A stretch of 64,000 nt of DNA. Source: JAFIFT01 sp020051095. Its GTDB lineage: Bacteria > Pseudomonadota > Gammaproteobacteria > Legionellales > Legionellaceae. Below, piece by piece: positions 28,096-36,747 of the stretch. Made by a program: the position numbers and the translations under genes. How positions within the stretch are numbered: the stretch's first letter is position 1; each line of letters begins with the position of its first letter. Below the pieces are notes generated by a model that made no database searches, was not told the origin of the DNA, and saw only the letters and a program-made list of their open reading frames with translations. The DNA lies in NCBI RefSeq assembly GCF_964199965.1, contig NZ_CAXMZT010000011.1, forward strand, positions 65,129 through 129,128, written 5' to 3'.

Positions 28096-30462
28096 TTATT
28101 TACCTGTTTCTCGCTTAATATTAATCTCAGCAAACGAATGGCCTAGATCCGCTGTCTCTTGCATCGCATTGGGTAACCATACCACATCCAATGCGATTCG
28201 GTGATCGCGCTTTAGTGGTAATGTTATCTCAATATCGCCTTGAGATACAGTTGCAGATTCGCCTAAATGTAATCTGTCCGCTGTTTTGGGATTGATACGG
28301 ATGCAGCTGCTCTCTGCAGCGGCACATCGTTGAAGCGCTTCAGCTCGACGAACAATGGCATCCCCTCGATACAAGGGCCACTCGCCCACTCGTTGTATCG
28401 CCGCATTGGGCTCAAGAATGGCGTTAGGCAGATACAGAGGATATTCTTCTATCGCCATCAGCTGAGTGTGCGATTTTAGTTCCTGAAGTATCTCATCACT
28501 TGATACAAAATCAAACCCGGGGCATTGCAAAAGATTGCCCATAACACGCAATATTTTCCAAGCAGGTCGTGCTTCTTCATAGGGTTGTAATGCGCCTTTA
28601 AAAGATTGCCAGCTATTGTCAATATTGATGTATGTTCCTGACGTCTCCGCATAAGGAGCCATGGGTAGAATGACGTCTGCGTAATCTTTCATCGACTCTT
28701 CACTATAGGCCGACAATAACACCACAAATTGTGCACCAAGGACCGCTTTTCTTGCTAAACCTGGATTTTCAAAATCAAACCCAGGCTCTGTATTCATTAA
28801 AAAATAACCAGCCAAATTCGCTGAGAGAGCAGCTTGAACATCAAGCCCAACTGACTCTTCACGTTTTCCTGCTGGCCCACGATGCGGCAACATACCTGCC
28901 AGCGAAAGACCGGTTGAATTAGCACCCGTTGAGAAGTGTAGGTACTTTGCACCGCTGTGTTTTTGTATTAAGGTTGATAACGTTCTTAACAAACTAGCCT
29001 GAGGATGGTTTTCAAAGAGCGCGCCCGTAAGCATCACCGCCTTTTCAGCAGATAACATCGCTGCTATCTTCCGGTGATTATCATCTGGTGTTAAGCCAAT
29101 CAATAATGGTTTCATTGCTTCTGGCAATTTCTCTATTTCGCCATCGACGCAACCAATCAATATCTTTGCTAAATCAAAAGGTAACTCCTGAGGAGCAGAC
29201 ACCAGTGAGACGCTAGTAGTGAAATGAAAATCATAATCCACGGGGTTAAGGTGAGCAACCTTTGCCCCTGATTGGACCGCTTTTCTGACTCTTACACCAG
29301 CTAACGGCACTTCGCGCGTAATATTGCAACCAATCATTACAATGTTTTCTTGCTCTTCGATAGCTTGATAAGCAAGATTATTACCCGCCAAAACTGGTCG
29401 GTGTTCTTGGTCTGCAAAATCAGTTTGGTGAAGTCGATAATCGATATTGGTCACGCCGAGTGAGCGCATCAACTTCTGCAATAAATACCCTTCTTCAACC
29501 GTGGAAGATGGGCTTGCAAATGCTGCAAACTGCTCTGGACCATGCTTTTTGATAATATGGGAAATCCCTTCCGCTGCAAATTTCAAGGCGGTTTCCCAAT
29601 CAGTGGTTTGCCATTCACCCCCTTTTTTAATTTGGGGTTTTGATGCTCTTGTCGGCGCCGTCAGACCTAGATAACTAAATCGATCCCTATCGGACAACCA
29701 AGTCTCATTAATCGGTTCATATTCTCGTGGCACCGCCCGCATTAACCGTCCTCGGCGAACATGAAGGTGTATATGAGAACCGATACAATCATGAGGAGCA
29801 ATGCTATCATGCTGTGTCATCTCCCATGCCCTACCTGTGAATCGATAAGGTTTTGATGTCAAAGCACCAACAGGGCACAAATCGATGACATTACCCGATA
29901 CTTCAGACTCCATGCTGTGCTTTATATAGGTACCAATGTGTGTCGTTTCTCCCCGACCGGTGGCACCCAATTCTCGCAGACCACCAACTTCATCACCAAA
30001 GCGCACGCAGCGTGTACAGTGGATGCACCGTGTCATTTCAGTCGAGATCAAGGGGCCGATATTATCATCGTCAAATGAGCGTTTGCTTTCTTCATATTCA
30101 GAAGCATCATAGCCAAATCCCATTGAAATATCTTGTAATTCACACTCACCACCTTGGTCGCATATGGGGCAATCAAGCGGGTGATTAATTAGCAAGAACT
30201 CCATCACTGCTTTTTGCGAGCGAATGGCCTCTTCAGATTTTGTGAAGACTTTCATGCCATCTGTTATTGGCGTTGCGCAAGCGGGGACCGGTTTCCGGCC
30301 ATTTTCAACTTCAACTAAGCACATACGGCAGTTAGCTGCAACCGATAACTTCTTATGGTAACAAAAGCGGGGGATGTAAATACCTGCTTCATCAGCCACT
30401 TCAATAATCATTTTGCCATTATCAACGTCTATCTTTTTGCCATCTATTTCTATCGTTGCCAT
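28096..30462 (-). CDS. nuoG: NADH-quinone oxidoreductase subunit G
   Basis: Largest peripheral subunit of complex I, carrying several iron-sulfur clusters. A 2Fe-2S ferredoxin domain (1-80; CYHKKLSVAANCRMC) precedes the His-Cys3 motif HPLDCPICDQGGEC and the 4Fe-4S motif CIHCTRCVRFGDEV. A molybdopterin-oxidoreductase-like domain without evident cofactor function follows. The CxxCxxxC motif for the extra cluster N7 is not seen in the segment after residue 215, where HDCIGSHIHLHVRRG occurs instead. Length of 788 aa is normal. Confidence 0.96.
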   Translation of the reverse strand: MATIEIDGKKIDVDNGKMIIEVADEAGIYIPRFCYHKKLSVAANCRMCLVEVENGRKPVPACATPITDGMKVFTKSEEAIRSQKAVMEFLLINHPLDCPICDQGGECELQDISMGFGYDASEYEESKRSFDDDNIGPLISTEMTRCIHCTRCVRFGDEVGGLRELGATGRGETTHIGTYIKHSMESEVSGNVIDLCPVGALTSKPYRFTGRAWEMTQHDSIAPHDCIGSHIHLHVRRGRLMRAVPREYEPINETWLSDRDRFSYLGLTAPTRASKPQIKKGGEWQTTDWETALKFAAEGISHIIKKHGPEQFAAFASPSSTVEEGYLLQKLMRSLGVTNIDYRLHQTDFADQEHRPVLAGNNLAYQAIEEQENIVMIGCNITREVPLAGVRVRKAVQSGAKVAHLNPVDYDFHFTTSVSLVSAPQELPFDLAKILIGCVDGEIEKLPEAMKPLLIGLTPDDNHRKIAAMLSAEKAVMLTGALFENHPQASLLRTLSTLIQKHSGAKYLHFSTGANSTGLSLAGMLPHRGPAGKREESVGLDVQAALSANLAGYFLMNTEPGFDFENPGLARKAVLGAQFVVLLSAYSEESMKDYADVILPMAPYAETSGTYINIDNSWQSFKGALQPYEEARPAWKILRVMGNLLQCPGFDFVSSDEILQELKSHTQLMAIEEYPLYLPNAILEPNAAIQRVGEWPLYRGDAIVRRAEALQRCAAAESSCIRINPKTADRLHLGESATVSQGDIEITLPLKRDHRIALDVVWLPNAMQETADLGHSFAEINIKRETGK

Positions 30463-30479
30463 GGAATTAACCTTCTCGA

Positions 30480-31760
30480 TTATGCCGCTACCAGCGATCG
30501 CTTGTGCTTCACAAAATATTCAAATTCATGATAAAAATGCTTGACGAAACTTTGTACTGGCCAAGCAGCTGCTTCACCAAATGCACAAATGGTTCGACCT
30601 TCAATGCTATCAGCGACATGGACTAACTTCTCAATGTCACTCTGTTCCGCATGTCCTGATTTGATCCGATGTAATAAACGAACTAACCACCCCGTACCTT
30701 CTCGGCAAGGGGTGCACTGACCGCAAGACTCTTCATCGTAAAATTCCGCGATCCGGTAAAGAACGTCCACCATACAAGTTGTTTCATCCATAATGATGAC
30801 TGCCCCAGAACCAAGCCCTGATCCAGCTTTTTGAATACTGTCGTAATCCATATCCAATTGCATCATCACATCACCTGGTAGAACTTTCATCGATGAACCG
30901 CCCGGGATCACCGCTTTGATTTTACGCCCTTCTCTCACACCGCCAGCTAATTCTAAAAGATCTTTGAATGGCGTACCAAGTGGAATTTCATAATTCCCTG
31001 GTTTATTGACATGTCCGCTAACTGAAAAACATTTTGTTCCGCCATTATTGGGTTTACCCATATCTAAGAACCACTTAGCCCCTTTTTCCAGGATAACAGG
31101 GACAGATGCCAGTGTTTCGGTATTATTGATGGTGGTAGGTTTGCCATATAAACCATAATTTGCGGGAAAAGGTGGCTTGAAGCGTGGCTGTCCTTTTTTG
31201 CCTTCCAAGGAGTTTAATAAGGCCGTTTCCTCACCACAAATATAAGCACCGGCTCCTAAATGGTTATATAAATCAAAATCAACCCCACTTCCCAGGATAT
31301 TTTTACCGAGTAGGCCTGCTTCATAAGCTTCTGCAATTGCTTGTTCCATGCGTTCAAATGGCAACCAAAATTCACCACGGATATAGTTATACCCTACTGT
31401 TGCGCCAATTGCGTATCCACAAATCGCCATCCCTTCTACCAGCTGATGAGGATTATAATTCATAATGTCTCTATCTTTGCAGGTGCCTGGCTCGCCCTCA
31501 TCAGAGTTACAAACAAGATAGCTTTGTATGTCTTTATTTTTAGGCATAAAGCTCCACTTTAGCCCTGTTGGGAAGCCAGCTCCCCCACGACCACGTAATG
31601 CCGATGTTTTAACTTCTTCAATAATATCATGGGGAGGGATTTTTTCTGTTAATATCTTTCGCCATGCGCTATACCCACCAACGCTTTGGTAAGTTGACAT
31701 GGCATGAGGATTGGGTAAATGTCTTGTGCGGTAGCAGACCTGATTCAAACAATCAGTCAT
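30480..31760 (-). CDS. nuoF: NADH-quinone oxidoreductase subunit F
   Basis: NADH-binding and FMN-binding subunit where electrons enter complex I. Glycine-rich RGRGGAGFPTG (about 57-67) and GAGAYICGEETALLNSLEG bind NADH and FMN. SCGQCTPCREGTG plus a later cysteine in RTICAFGEAAAWP hold the 4Fe-4S cluster N3. Length is 426 aa. It sits between nuoE and nuoG. Confidence 0.97.
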   Translation of the reverse strand: MTDCLNQVCYRTRHLPNPHAMSTYQSVGGYSAWRKILTEKIPPHDIIEEVKTSALRGRGGAGFPTGLKWSFMPKNKDIQSYLVCNSDEGEPGTCKDRDIMNYNPHQLVEGMAICGYAIGATVGYNYIRGEFWLPFERMEQAIAEAYEAGLLGKNILGSGVDFDLYNHLGAGAYICGEETALLNSLEGKKGQPRFKPPFPANYGLYGKPTTINNTETLASVPVILEKGAKWFLDMGKPNNGGTKCFSVSGHVNKPGNYEIPLGTPFKDLLELAGGVREGRKIKAVIPGGSSMKVLPGDVMMQLDMDYDSIQKAGSGLGSGAVIIMDETTCMVDVLYRIAEFYDEESCGQCTPCREGTGWLVRLLHRIKSGHAEQSDIEKLVHVADSIEGRTICAFGEAAAWPVQSFVKHFYHEFEYFVKHKRSLVAA

Positions 31761-31799
31761 ATCAGCCTCCTTCCTTGATCAAATCTCGTTGAAAGCGTT

Positions 31800-32303
31800 T
31801 CATTTATACTCCTCAATGGCTTGATCAATTTTTTCGTGGGTTAAATTTTCATGATAATCTTTATCAATTTGCATCATTGGCGCATTAACACACGCGCCTA
31901 AGCACTCAACAGAACGTAAAGCAAACCGACCATCATTGGTGTTACCGCCGAGCGAGACATCCAATTTATTTTCCAAGTATTTAACGACATCGTTAGAACC
32001 GCTTAACATACACGAGATGTTTGTGCAGACATTGATAGTATGCCTTGGATGAGGTTTGTGCTCATACATTGAATAGAATGTAGCAACCTCATAAACAGCA
32101 ATCGGCGGCATATCTAGATAGGAGGCTAGCGCATCCATCAATGGAGGGGTTAAGTGATTTTTTTCTTCCTGGATAATCATCAAGCCTCTCATAACAGCAG
32201 ATTGCTTTTGATCGGCTGGATATTTTGCAATCCACTGATCAATTTCTTCTATGGCCTTGCTGGATATCAGTTCTTTAAGTAATTTGGCTGAATTATCAGA
32301 CAT
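31800..32303 (-). CDS. nuoE: NADH-quinone oxidoreductase subunit E
   Basis: 24-kDa-type subunit with the 2Fe-2S cluster N1a in a thioredoxin-like fold. The four ligands are Cys93, Cys98 (VCTNISC), Cys134 and Cys138 (ECLGAC). The N-terminal helical part contains the conserved VYEVATFYSMY. Length of 167 aa is typical. Confidence 0.97.
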   Translation of the reverse strand: MSDNSAKLLKELISSKAIEEIDQWIAKYPADQKQSAVMRGLMIIQEEKNHLTPPLMDALASYLDMPPIAVYEVATFYSMYEHKPHPRHTINVCTNISCMLSGSNDVVKYLENKLDVSLGGNTNDGRFALRSVECLGACVNAPMMQIDKDYHENLTHEKIDQAIEEYK

Positions 32304-32344
32304 ATTTTTAACCTTGCATCTATTTATATAACCTATCGTTCATT

Positions 32345-33598
32345 TTAACGGTCAATCTCACCAAACACGATATCTTGGCTAGCTAGAATAGCCACACCAT
32401 CGGCGAGCATATGCCCTTTAACCATATCATTGTAGCTGGATAAATGTGAAAATCCTGGGGCTCTTATCTTGAGACGATACGGCTTATTAGCGCCATCGGA
32501 TACCAGATAAATGCCAAATTCGCCTTTTGGAGCCTCTACGGCCGAATAGACTTCCCCTCTAGGCAAGCAAAAACCTTCTGTAAATAGCTTGAAATGGTGA
32601 ATTAGCGCTTCCATATCATGCTTCATCTCTTCTCGTGTTGGCGGTGTAATTTTATGGTCATCAATTTTAATTGGGCCGGGATTACTCCTAAGCCATTCAA
32701 TACATTGACGAATGATACGGTTTGACTGCCGTAATTCTTCAACACGAACAAGGTATCTGTCGTAGCAATCGCCTGTCTGACCCACTGGAATATCAAATTC
32801 TATTTCATCATAGGCGGCATAGGGCTGTTTTTTTCGCAAATCCCAAGCAATATTGCTGCCTCTTAACATCGGGCCGGAAAATCCCCATTGCAATGCTTCT
32901 TCTGGAGAAACAACGCCAATATCAACTGTACGCTGTTTCCAAATGCGATTGTCAGTCAATAGCGTTTCATATTCATCAACACAGTTTGGGAAACGCTCCG
33001 TAAATGCCCAAAGAAAGTCCAGTAAATTACCCTGGCGATTTTGGTTTAATTTGTCCACTTCCTTTTCACTATGCCAGCGAGAGGGTTTATATTGCGGCAT
33101 GCTATCGGGTAAATCCCTCGCAACGCCTCCTGGACGGTAGTAAGTGGCATGCATACGCGCACCAGAAACCGCTTCGTAACAATCAAATAAATCTTCTCGT
33201 TCGCGAAAGCAGTATAGAAAAACTGACATGGCGCCAATATCGAGCGCTGTCGCTCCTAGCCACAGTAAATGATTGAGGATACGAGTGACCTCATCAAACA
33301 TCGTTCTTATATATAAAGCACGCTTCGGAGGGGTAACACCTAATAGCTTTTCAATTGCCATCACATAGGCATGTTCATTACACATCATGGAGACGTAATC
33401 CAATCTGTCCATATACCCGATATTGTGAATAAACGGTTTGGTCTCAGCTAATTTTTCAGTGGCACGATGCAATAAGCCAATATGGGGATCTGCACGGACA
33501 ATCGTCTCCCCCTCTAACTCCATGACAAGCCGCAAAACTCCATGTGCAGCAGGATGTTGTGGGCCAAAATTCAGGGTGTAATTTTTTAATTCAATCAT
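32345..33598 (-). CDS. nuoD: NADH-quinone oxidoreductase subunit D
   Basis: 49-kDa-type subunit, related to [NiFe]-hydrogenase large subunits, forming the quinone site. Motifs include NFGPQHPAAHGVLR at the N-terminus, with the histidine loop near quinone, and ELYDYVSMMCNEH-like LDYVSMMCNEHAY. It is a separate gene, not the NuoCD fusion seen in enterobacteria. Its ATG overlaps the nuoC stop as ATGA. Confidence 0.97.
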   Translation of the reverse strand: MIELKNYTLNFGPQHPAAHGVLRLVMELEGETIVRADPHIGLLHRATEKLAETKPFIHNIGYMDRLDYVSMMCNEHAYVMAIEKLLGVTPPKRALYIRTMFDEVTRILNHLLWLGATALDIGAMSVFLYCFREREDLFDCYEAVSGARMHATYYRPGGVARDLPDSMPQYKPSRWHSEKEVDKLNQNRQGNLLDFLWAFTERFPNCVDEYETLLTDNRIWKQRTVDIGVVSPEEALQWGFSGPMLRGSNIAWDLRKKQPYAAYDEIEFDIPVGQTGDCYDRYLVRVEELRQSNRIIRQCIEWLRSNPGPIKIDDHKITPPTREEMKHDMEALIHHFKLFTEGFCLPRGEVYSAVEAPKGEFGIYLVSDGANKPYRLKIRAPGFSHLSSYNDMVKGHMLADGVAILASQDIVFGEIDR

Positions 33599-34278
33599 GA
33601 TTCGCTCCCATTTTGCAGATCATAGTAACGATTATCGTTACGGATCACTTTGGGCACCGTTATTCTAGGTTCAATGTCAACGGGTTCATAAACTACCTTT
33701 TGCAGCTTAGCATCATATCGCATTTCAACATGGCCACTTAACGGGAAATCCTTTCTAAATGGATATCCGATGAACCCATAATCGGTCAATATTCTTCTCA
33801 AATCAGGGTGATTGGCAAATAAAATACCATATAAATCATAGGCTTCCCGCTCAAACCAGTTAGCGGATTTCCATACATCATGGACAGATTCGATCATCAA
33901 TTTATCTTCTGAAAGAAATGCCCTGACACGAATGCGGGTATTATGAACAGTCGATAATAAATGATAGACAACGGCAAACCGTGGCTTTTCCATCGCATAA
34001 GCTTTCGCTTCTTGACGCTCCACGCCTCGTGAAAACCCAGATTCAGTGGCTGCTTCCGTTTCCCAGTCATACTCACCATACAATAAGTAGTCAACGCCAC
34101 AGACATCCATTAATTGATTAAACTGAAGGGATTTATCATCTCGCAGCGTCATCATCACATCACGGACATTGTTTGCATCGACTTCAATTGTCAGCTCATT
34201 GGTATGAATCATTGTATTCTGAATTAACTGACCTAACACTTGTTGTACTTGGGTCGATAAACTGTCAATTTTTTGCAT
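33595..34278 (-). CDS. nuoC: NADH-quinone oxidoreductase subunit C
   Basis: 30-kDa-type peripheral subunit of complex I. The hallmark motif WFEREAYDLYGILFANHPDL and the following RRILTDYGFIGYPFRKDFP are present. The start at 34278 (MQKIDSLS) gives 227 aa, the usual length. The frame stays open upstream into nuoB, but those 62 residues overlap nuoB and are not family-like. Confidence 0.95.
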   Translation of the reverse strand: MQKIDSLSTQVQQVLGQLIQNTMIHTNELTIEVDANNVRDVMMTLRDDKSLQFNQLMDVCGVDYLLYGEYDWETEAATESGFSRGVERQEAKAYAMEKPRFAVVYHLLSTVHNTRIRVRAFLSEDKLMIESVHDVWKSANWFEREAYDLYGILFANHPDLRRILTDYGFIGYPFRKDFPLSGHVEMRYDAKLQKVVYEPVDIEPRITVPKVIRNDNRYYDLQNGSES

Positions 34279-34300
34279 AGGTATTCTGCTCTTAAATTGT

Positions 34301-34777
34301 CTAGGCTTCAATGATAGGTTTTTTACGGATCTTGTTTTGTAATTGGATAATGCCATACAGCAATGCTTCCGCTGTTGGCGGACAGCCAGGGACATAAACA
34401 TCCACTGGAACGATGCGATCACACCCTCGCACAACTGAATAAGAATAATGGTAGTAGCCACCACCGTTAGCGCAAGACCCCATGGATATAACCCATCGTG
34501 GTTCGGGCATTTGATCGTATACCTTTCTCAAAGCTGGCGCCATTTTATTGCACAAGGTTCCTGCGACAATCATGACATCCGACTGTCTCGGACTGGGTCT
34601 AAAGATGATACCAAATCGATCTAAATCATAACGAGCAGCGCCCACATGCATCATTTCGACAGCACAACAGGCCAAGCCAAATGTCATCGGCCACATTGAG
34701 CCTGTTCGAGCCCAGCCAACTAGCTTATCGATGGAAGTTGTTAAAAAACCACTTTTTTCTAATGCTGAGACCGCCAT
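34301..34777 (-). CDS. nuoB: NADH-quinone oxidoreductase subunit B
   Basis: Holds the terminal 4Fe-4S cluster N2, which donates electrons to quinone. Ligands are the tandem Cys37-Cys38 (LACCAVEMM), Cys102 (GSCANGGG) and Cys132 (PGCPPTAEAL). The 158-aa length is normal. It lies between nuoA and nuoC. Confidence 0.97.
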   Translation of the reverse strand: MAVSALEKSGFLTTSIDKLVGWARTGSMWPMTFGLACCAVEMMHVGAARYDLDRFGIIFRPSPRQSDVMIVAGTLCNKMAPALRKVYDQMPEPRWVISMGSCANGGGYYHYSYSVVRGCDRIVPVDVYVPGCPPTAEALLYGIIQLQNKIRKKPIIEA

Positions 34778-34832
34778 TGTCGCCTCTGTAATTTTTGTGA
34801 ATACAATTAAAATAAATAGTTAGCCAAATGGA

Positions 34833-35189
34833 TTATTCCCAATCCAGTGCTCCCTTTTTCCATTCGTATATAAAACCAATAACTAGGAGACCCAAGAATA
34901 ACATCATCGCATTGAAACCAAACCAACCTAGCTCTCTTAAAACTGCAGCCCATGGAACAAAGAAGGCCGTTTCAAGATCAAAAATGATAAATAGGATTGC
35001 CACTAAATAGAAGCGAACGTCAAAGGGAATGCGGGTATTTTCGAAGACGCCAAACCCACACTCATAGGGCGAAACTTTTGCTGCATCAGGATTGTGCTTT
35101 GACAGCAAACTACCTGCGCCCATCATCGCTACGCCTAAGGCGAGGCCTATGACAATAAAAACCAATATAGGTAAATACTCTGCTAACAT
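34833..35189 (-). CDS. nuoA: NADH-quinone oxidoreductase subunit A
   Basis: Three-helix membrane subunit of complex I and first gene of the nuo operon. Family motifs are YECGFGVFENTRIPFDVRFY and IFDLETAFFVPWA. The ATG at 35189 is preceded by AGGAAG at suitable spacing and gives 118 aa. The frame extends upstream into the tRNA-Leu gene, which cannot be coding. Confidence 0.96.
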   Translation of the reverse strand: MLAEYLPILVFIVIGLALGVAMMGAGSLLSKHNPDAAKVSPYECGFGVFENTRIPFDVRFYLVAILFIIFDLETAFFVPWAAVLRELGWFGFNAMMLFLGLLVIGFIYEWKKGALDWE

Positions 35190-35214
35190 AAAATGCTTCC
35201 TAAGTATTAAGTAT

Positions 35215-35299
35215 TGGTGCCGAAGGCCGGACTCGAACCGGCACGGCTTTCGCCACCGCCCCCTCAAGACGGCGTGTCTACCAATTCCACCACTTCGGC
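35215..35299 (-). tRNA. tRNA-Leu (anticodon GAG)
   Basis: An 85-nt class II tRNA with a long variable arm. The acceptor stem starts GCCGAAG and pairs with CTTCGGC, with encoded CCA. The anticodon loop TTGAGGG between CCGTC and GGCGG gives GAG. The T arm GCCGGTTCGAGTCCGGC is standard. It sits between secG and nuoA. Confidence 0.96.
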
Positions 35300-35420
35300 A
35301 ATATATTGCAACCTTATTTCATCGGTATTTTGACAACCCGTTGAGACAATTGTTACTAATTTTCTAAAAATTACGCACGATGACTTCTCATTCAAGAAGG
35401 AAGCCTTTTCGGCCTTATAC

Positions 35421-35729
35421 TCACTCCGCAGGAGCGGGCAAAGACTGATCTACTTGGCTGTTTTGAGCCGGCAACGCCTGTTTTTTACCTTGGTTATAAT
35501 CGCTAGATACCAAGTATGACAACGTTAAGCTGGTCACAAAAAATCCAATCGCCAAGGAACCGGTTAACTTGAATAAAAATCCTCCGGACCCTTGACTACC
35601 AAAAACCGTATTTGAAGCTCCTGAACCGAAAGCGGCGCCGATGTCAGCACCCTTACCGTGTTGAATGAGAACCAATCCGATTAATACGACAGCAATAAAA
35701 ACATGGGTTATTAGCACTAACTGATACAT
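35421..35729 (-). CDS. secG: Preprotein translocase subunit SecG
   Basis: Auxiliary subunit of the SecYEG translocon. The 102-aa protein has two membrane helices (about 1-22 and 55-75) with the family segment LIQHGKGADIGAAFGSGASN between them and a polar, Gln/Pro-rich tail. Its start lies 13 bp inside the end of tpiA. tpiA-secG-tRNA-Leu-nuo is a recurrent gene order. Confidence 0.96.
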   Translation of the reverse strand: MYQLVLITHVFIAVVLIGLVLIQHGKGADIGAAFGSGASNTVFGSQGSGGFLFKLTGSLAIGFFVTSLTLSYLVSSDYNQGKKQALPAQNSQVDQSLPAPAE

Positions 35730-36466
35730 TTCACTATATCCAAAAACTGATTGATTTCAAGTGACGCCCCCCCAATTAGCCCACCATCGATATCTGGCAT
35801 GGCAAATAAGGCTTCTGCATTACTTGGTTTAACACTTCCCCCATATAATACAGGGATGCGTCGCGCACTTGTTTCGTCAAATTGACTGATAATTTGGCGA
35901 ATGAGTGCGTGAGCTTGTTGCGCTAATTCAGGTGTTGCTGTTTTTCCAGTACCGATTGCCCACACAGGTTCATAGGCAATGACAACATCCTCAAACGCAC
36001 GCACGTTATTTCGGGCAACTGCTTCTATTTGGCGCACAAGAACGGCTTCTGTTTGACCATTGGCACGCTCTTCGTCAGTTTCACCCACACACAAAACCGG
36101 TACTATATCATGTTCTTTTGCATGGTGGAATTTTTCTGCAATAAATTTTTCACTTTCATGCAGAATATGCCTGCGCTCAGAGTGACCAACCAGGGCATAC
36201 CGGCATAAGGAAGGCGGAAACATCGACAGCGACACTTCGCCAGTGTATGCGCCCGATTGAGCAGGATAAAAATTTTGCGGTCCAACAAAAAAGTGCTGAC
36301 GCTTTTGAAATGCGGGTTGTAGCATAAAAGGAAAGGGTGGGAAAATAATCACAGTAGCCGAACCAGCGTTCGTCGCTAGTGCATTGGATAACTGGTTGCA
36401 ATAGCGCTCAGCCCATTCTGGATCACCATGCATTTTCCAGTTAGCTGCAACGATTTTTTCTCTCAT
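35717..36466 (-). CDS. tpiA: Triosephosphate isomerase
   Basis: Glycolytic enzyme interconverting dihydroxyacetone phosphate and glyceraldehyde 3-phosphate. AANWKMHG holds the substrate lysine. The catalytic His95 lies in ALVGHSERRH and the catalytic base Glu166 in AYEPVWAIGTGKTA. The phosphate loop is LYGGSVKPSNA and GGLIGGASL. Length of 249 aa is normal. Confidence 0.97.
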   Translation of the reverse strand: MREKIVAANWKMHGDPEWAERYCNQLSNALATNAGSATVIIFPPFPFMLQPAFQKRQHFFVGPQNFYPAQSGAYTGEVSLSMFPPSLCRYALVGHSERRHILHESEKFIAEKFHHAKEHDIVPVLCVGETDEERANGQTEAVLVRQIEAVARNNVRAFEDVVIAYEPVWAIGTGKTATPELAQQAHALIRQIISQFDETSARRIPVLYGGSVKPSNAEALFAMPDIDGGLIGGASLEINQFLDIVKCIS

Positions 36467-36747
36467 AACCCATGCCTTTCATTTTCAACGCCGAGACTAT
36501 AACCGAACTCATGAGAAAATAAAAGTACTTCCCAAATATTCCCATCCTTTCTATGCTTCGAGCCATCACCTGACTAATTCGATAATTGGAAGGAAATTGG
36601 AGACGCTTTAATCGCTCCAAACTTAACCATACAAACCCACCCGTCTAATCTATCTTTGTTATTAGAGTCTATGTAATATGAAAAATCCCCCCCTGCTTTT
36701 TTTGGGTTGGGTGTTGTAGAAATTCACAACAAGAATAGGAATAAAAT

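Noticed and set aside
34279..34464. 62-residue upstream extension of nuoC
   Set aside because: It overlaps nuoB in another frame and has no family similarity; MQKIDSLS at 34278 gives the normal NuoC length.
35190..35267. N-terminal extension of nuoA
   Set aside because: The extension is read through the tRNA-Leu gene; the ATG at 35189 has a proper ribosome site.
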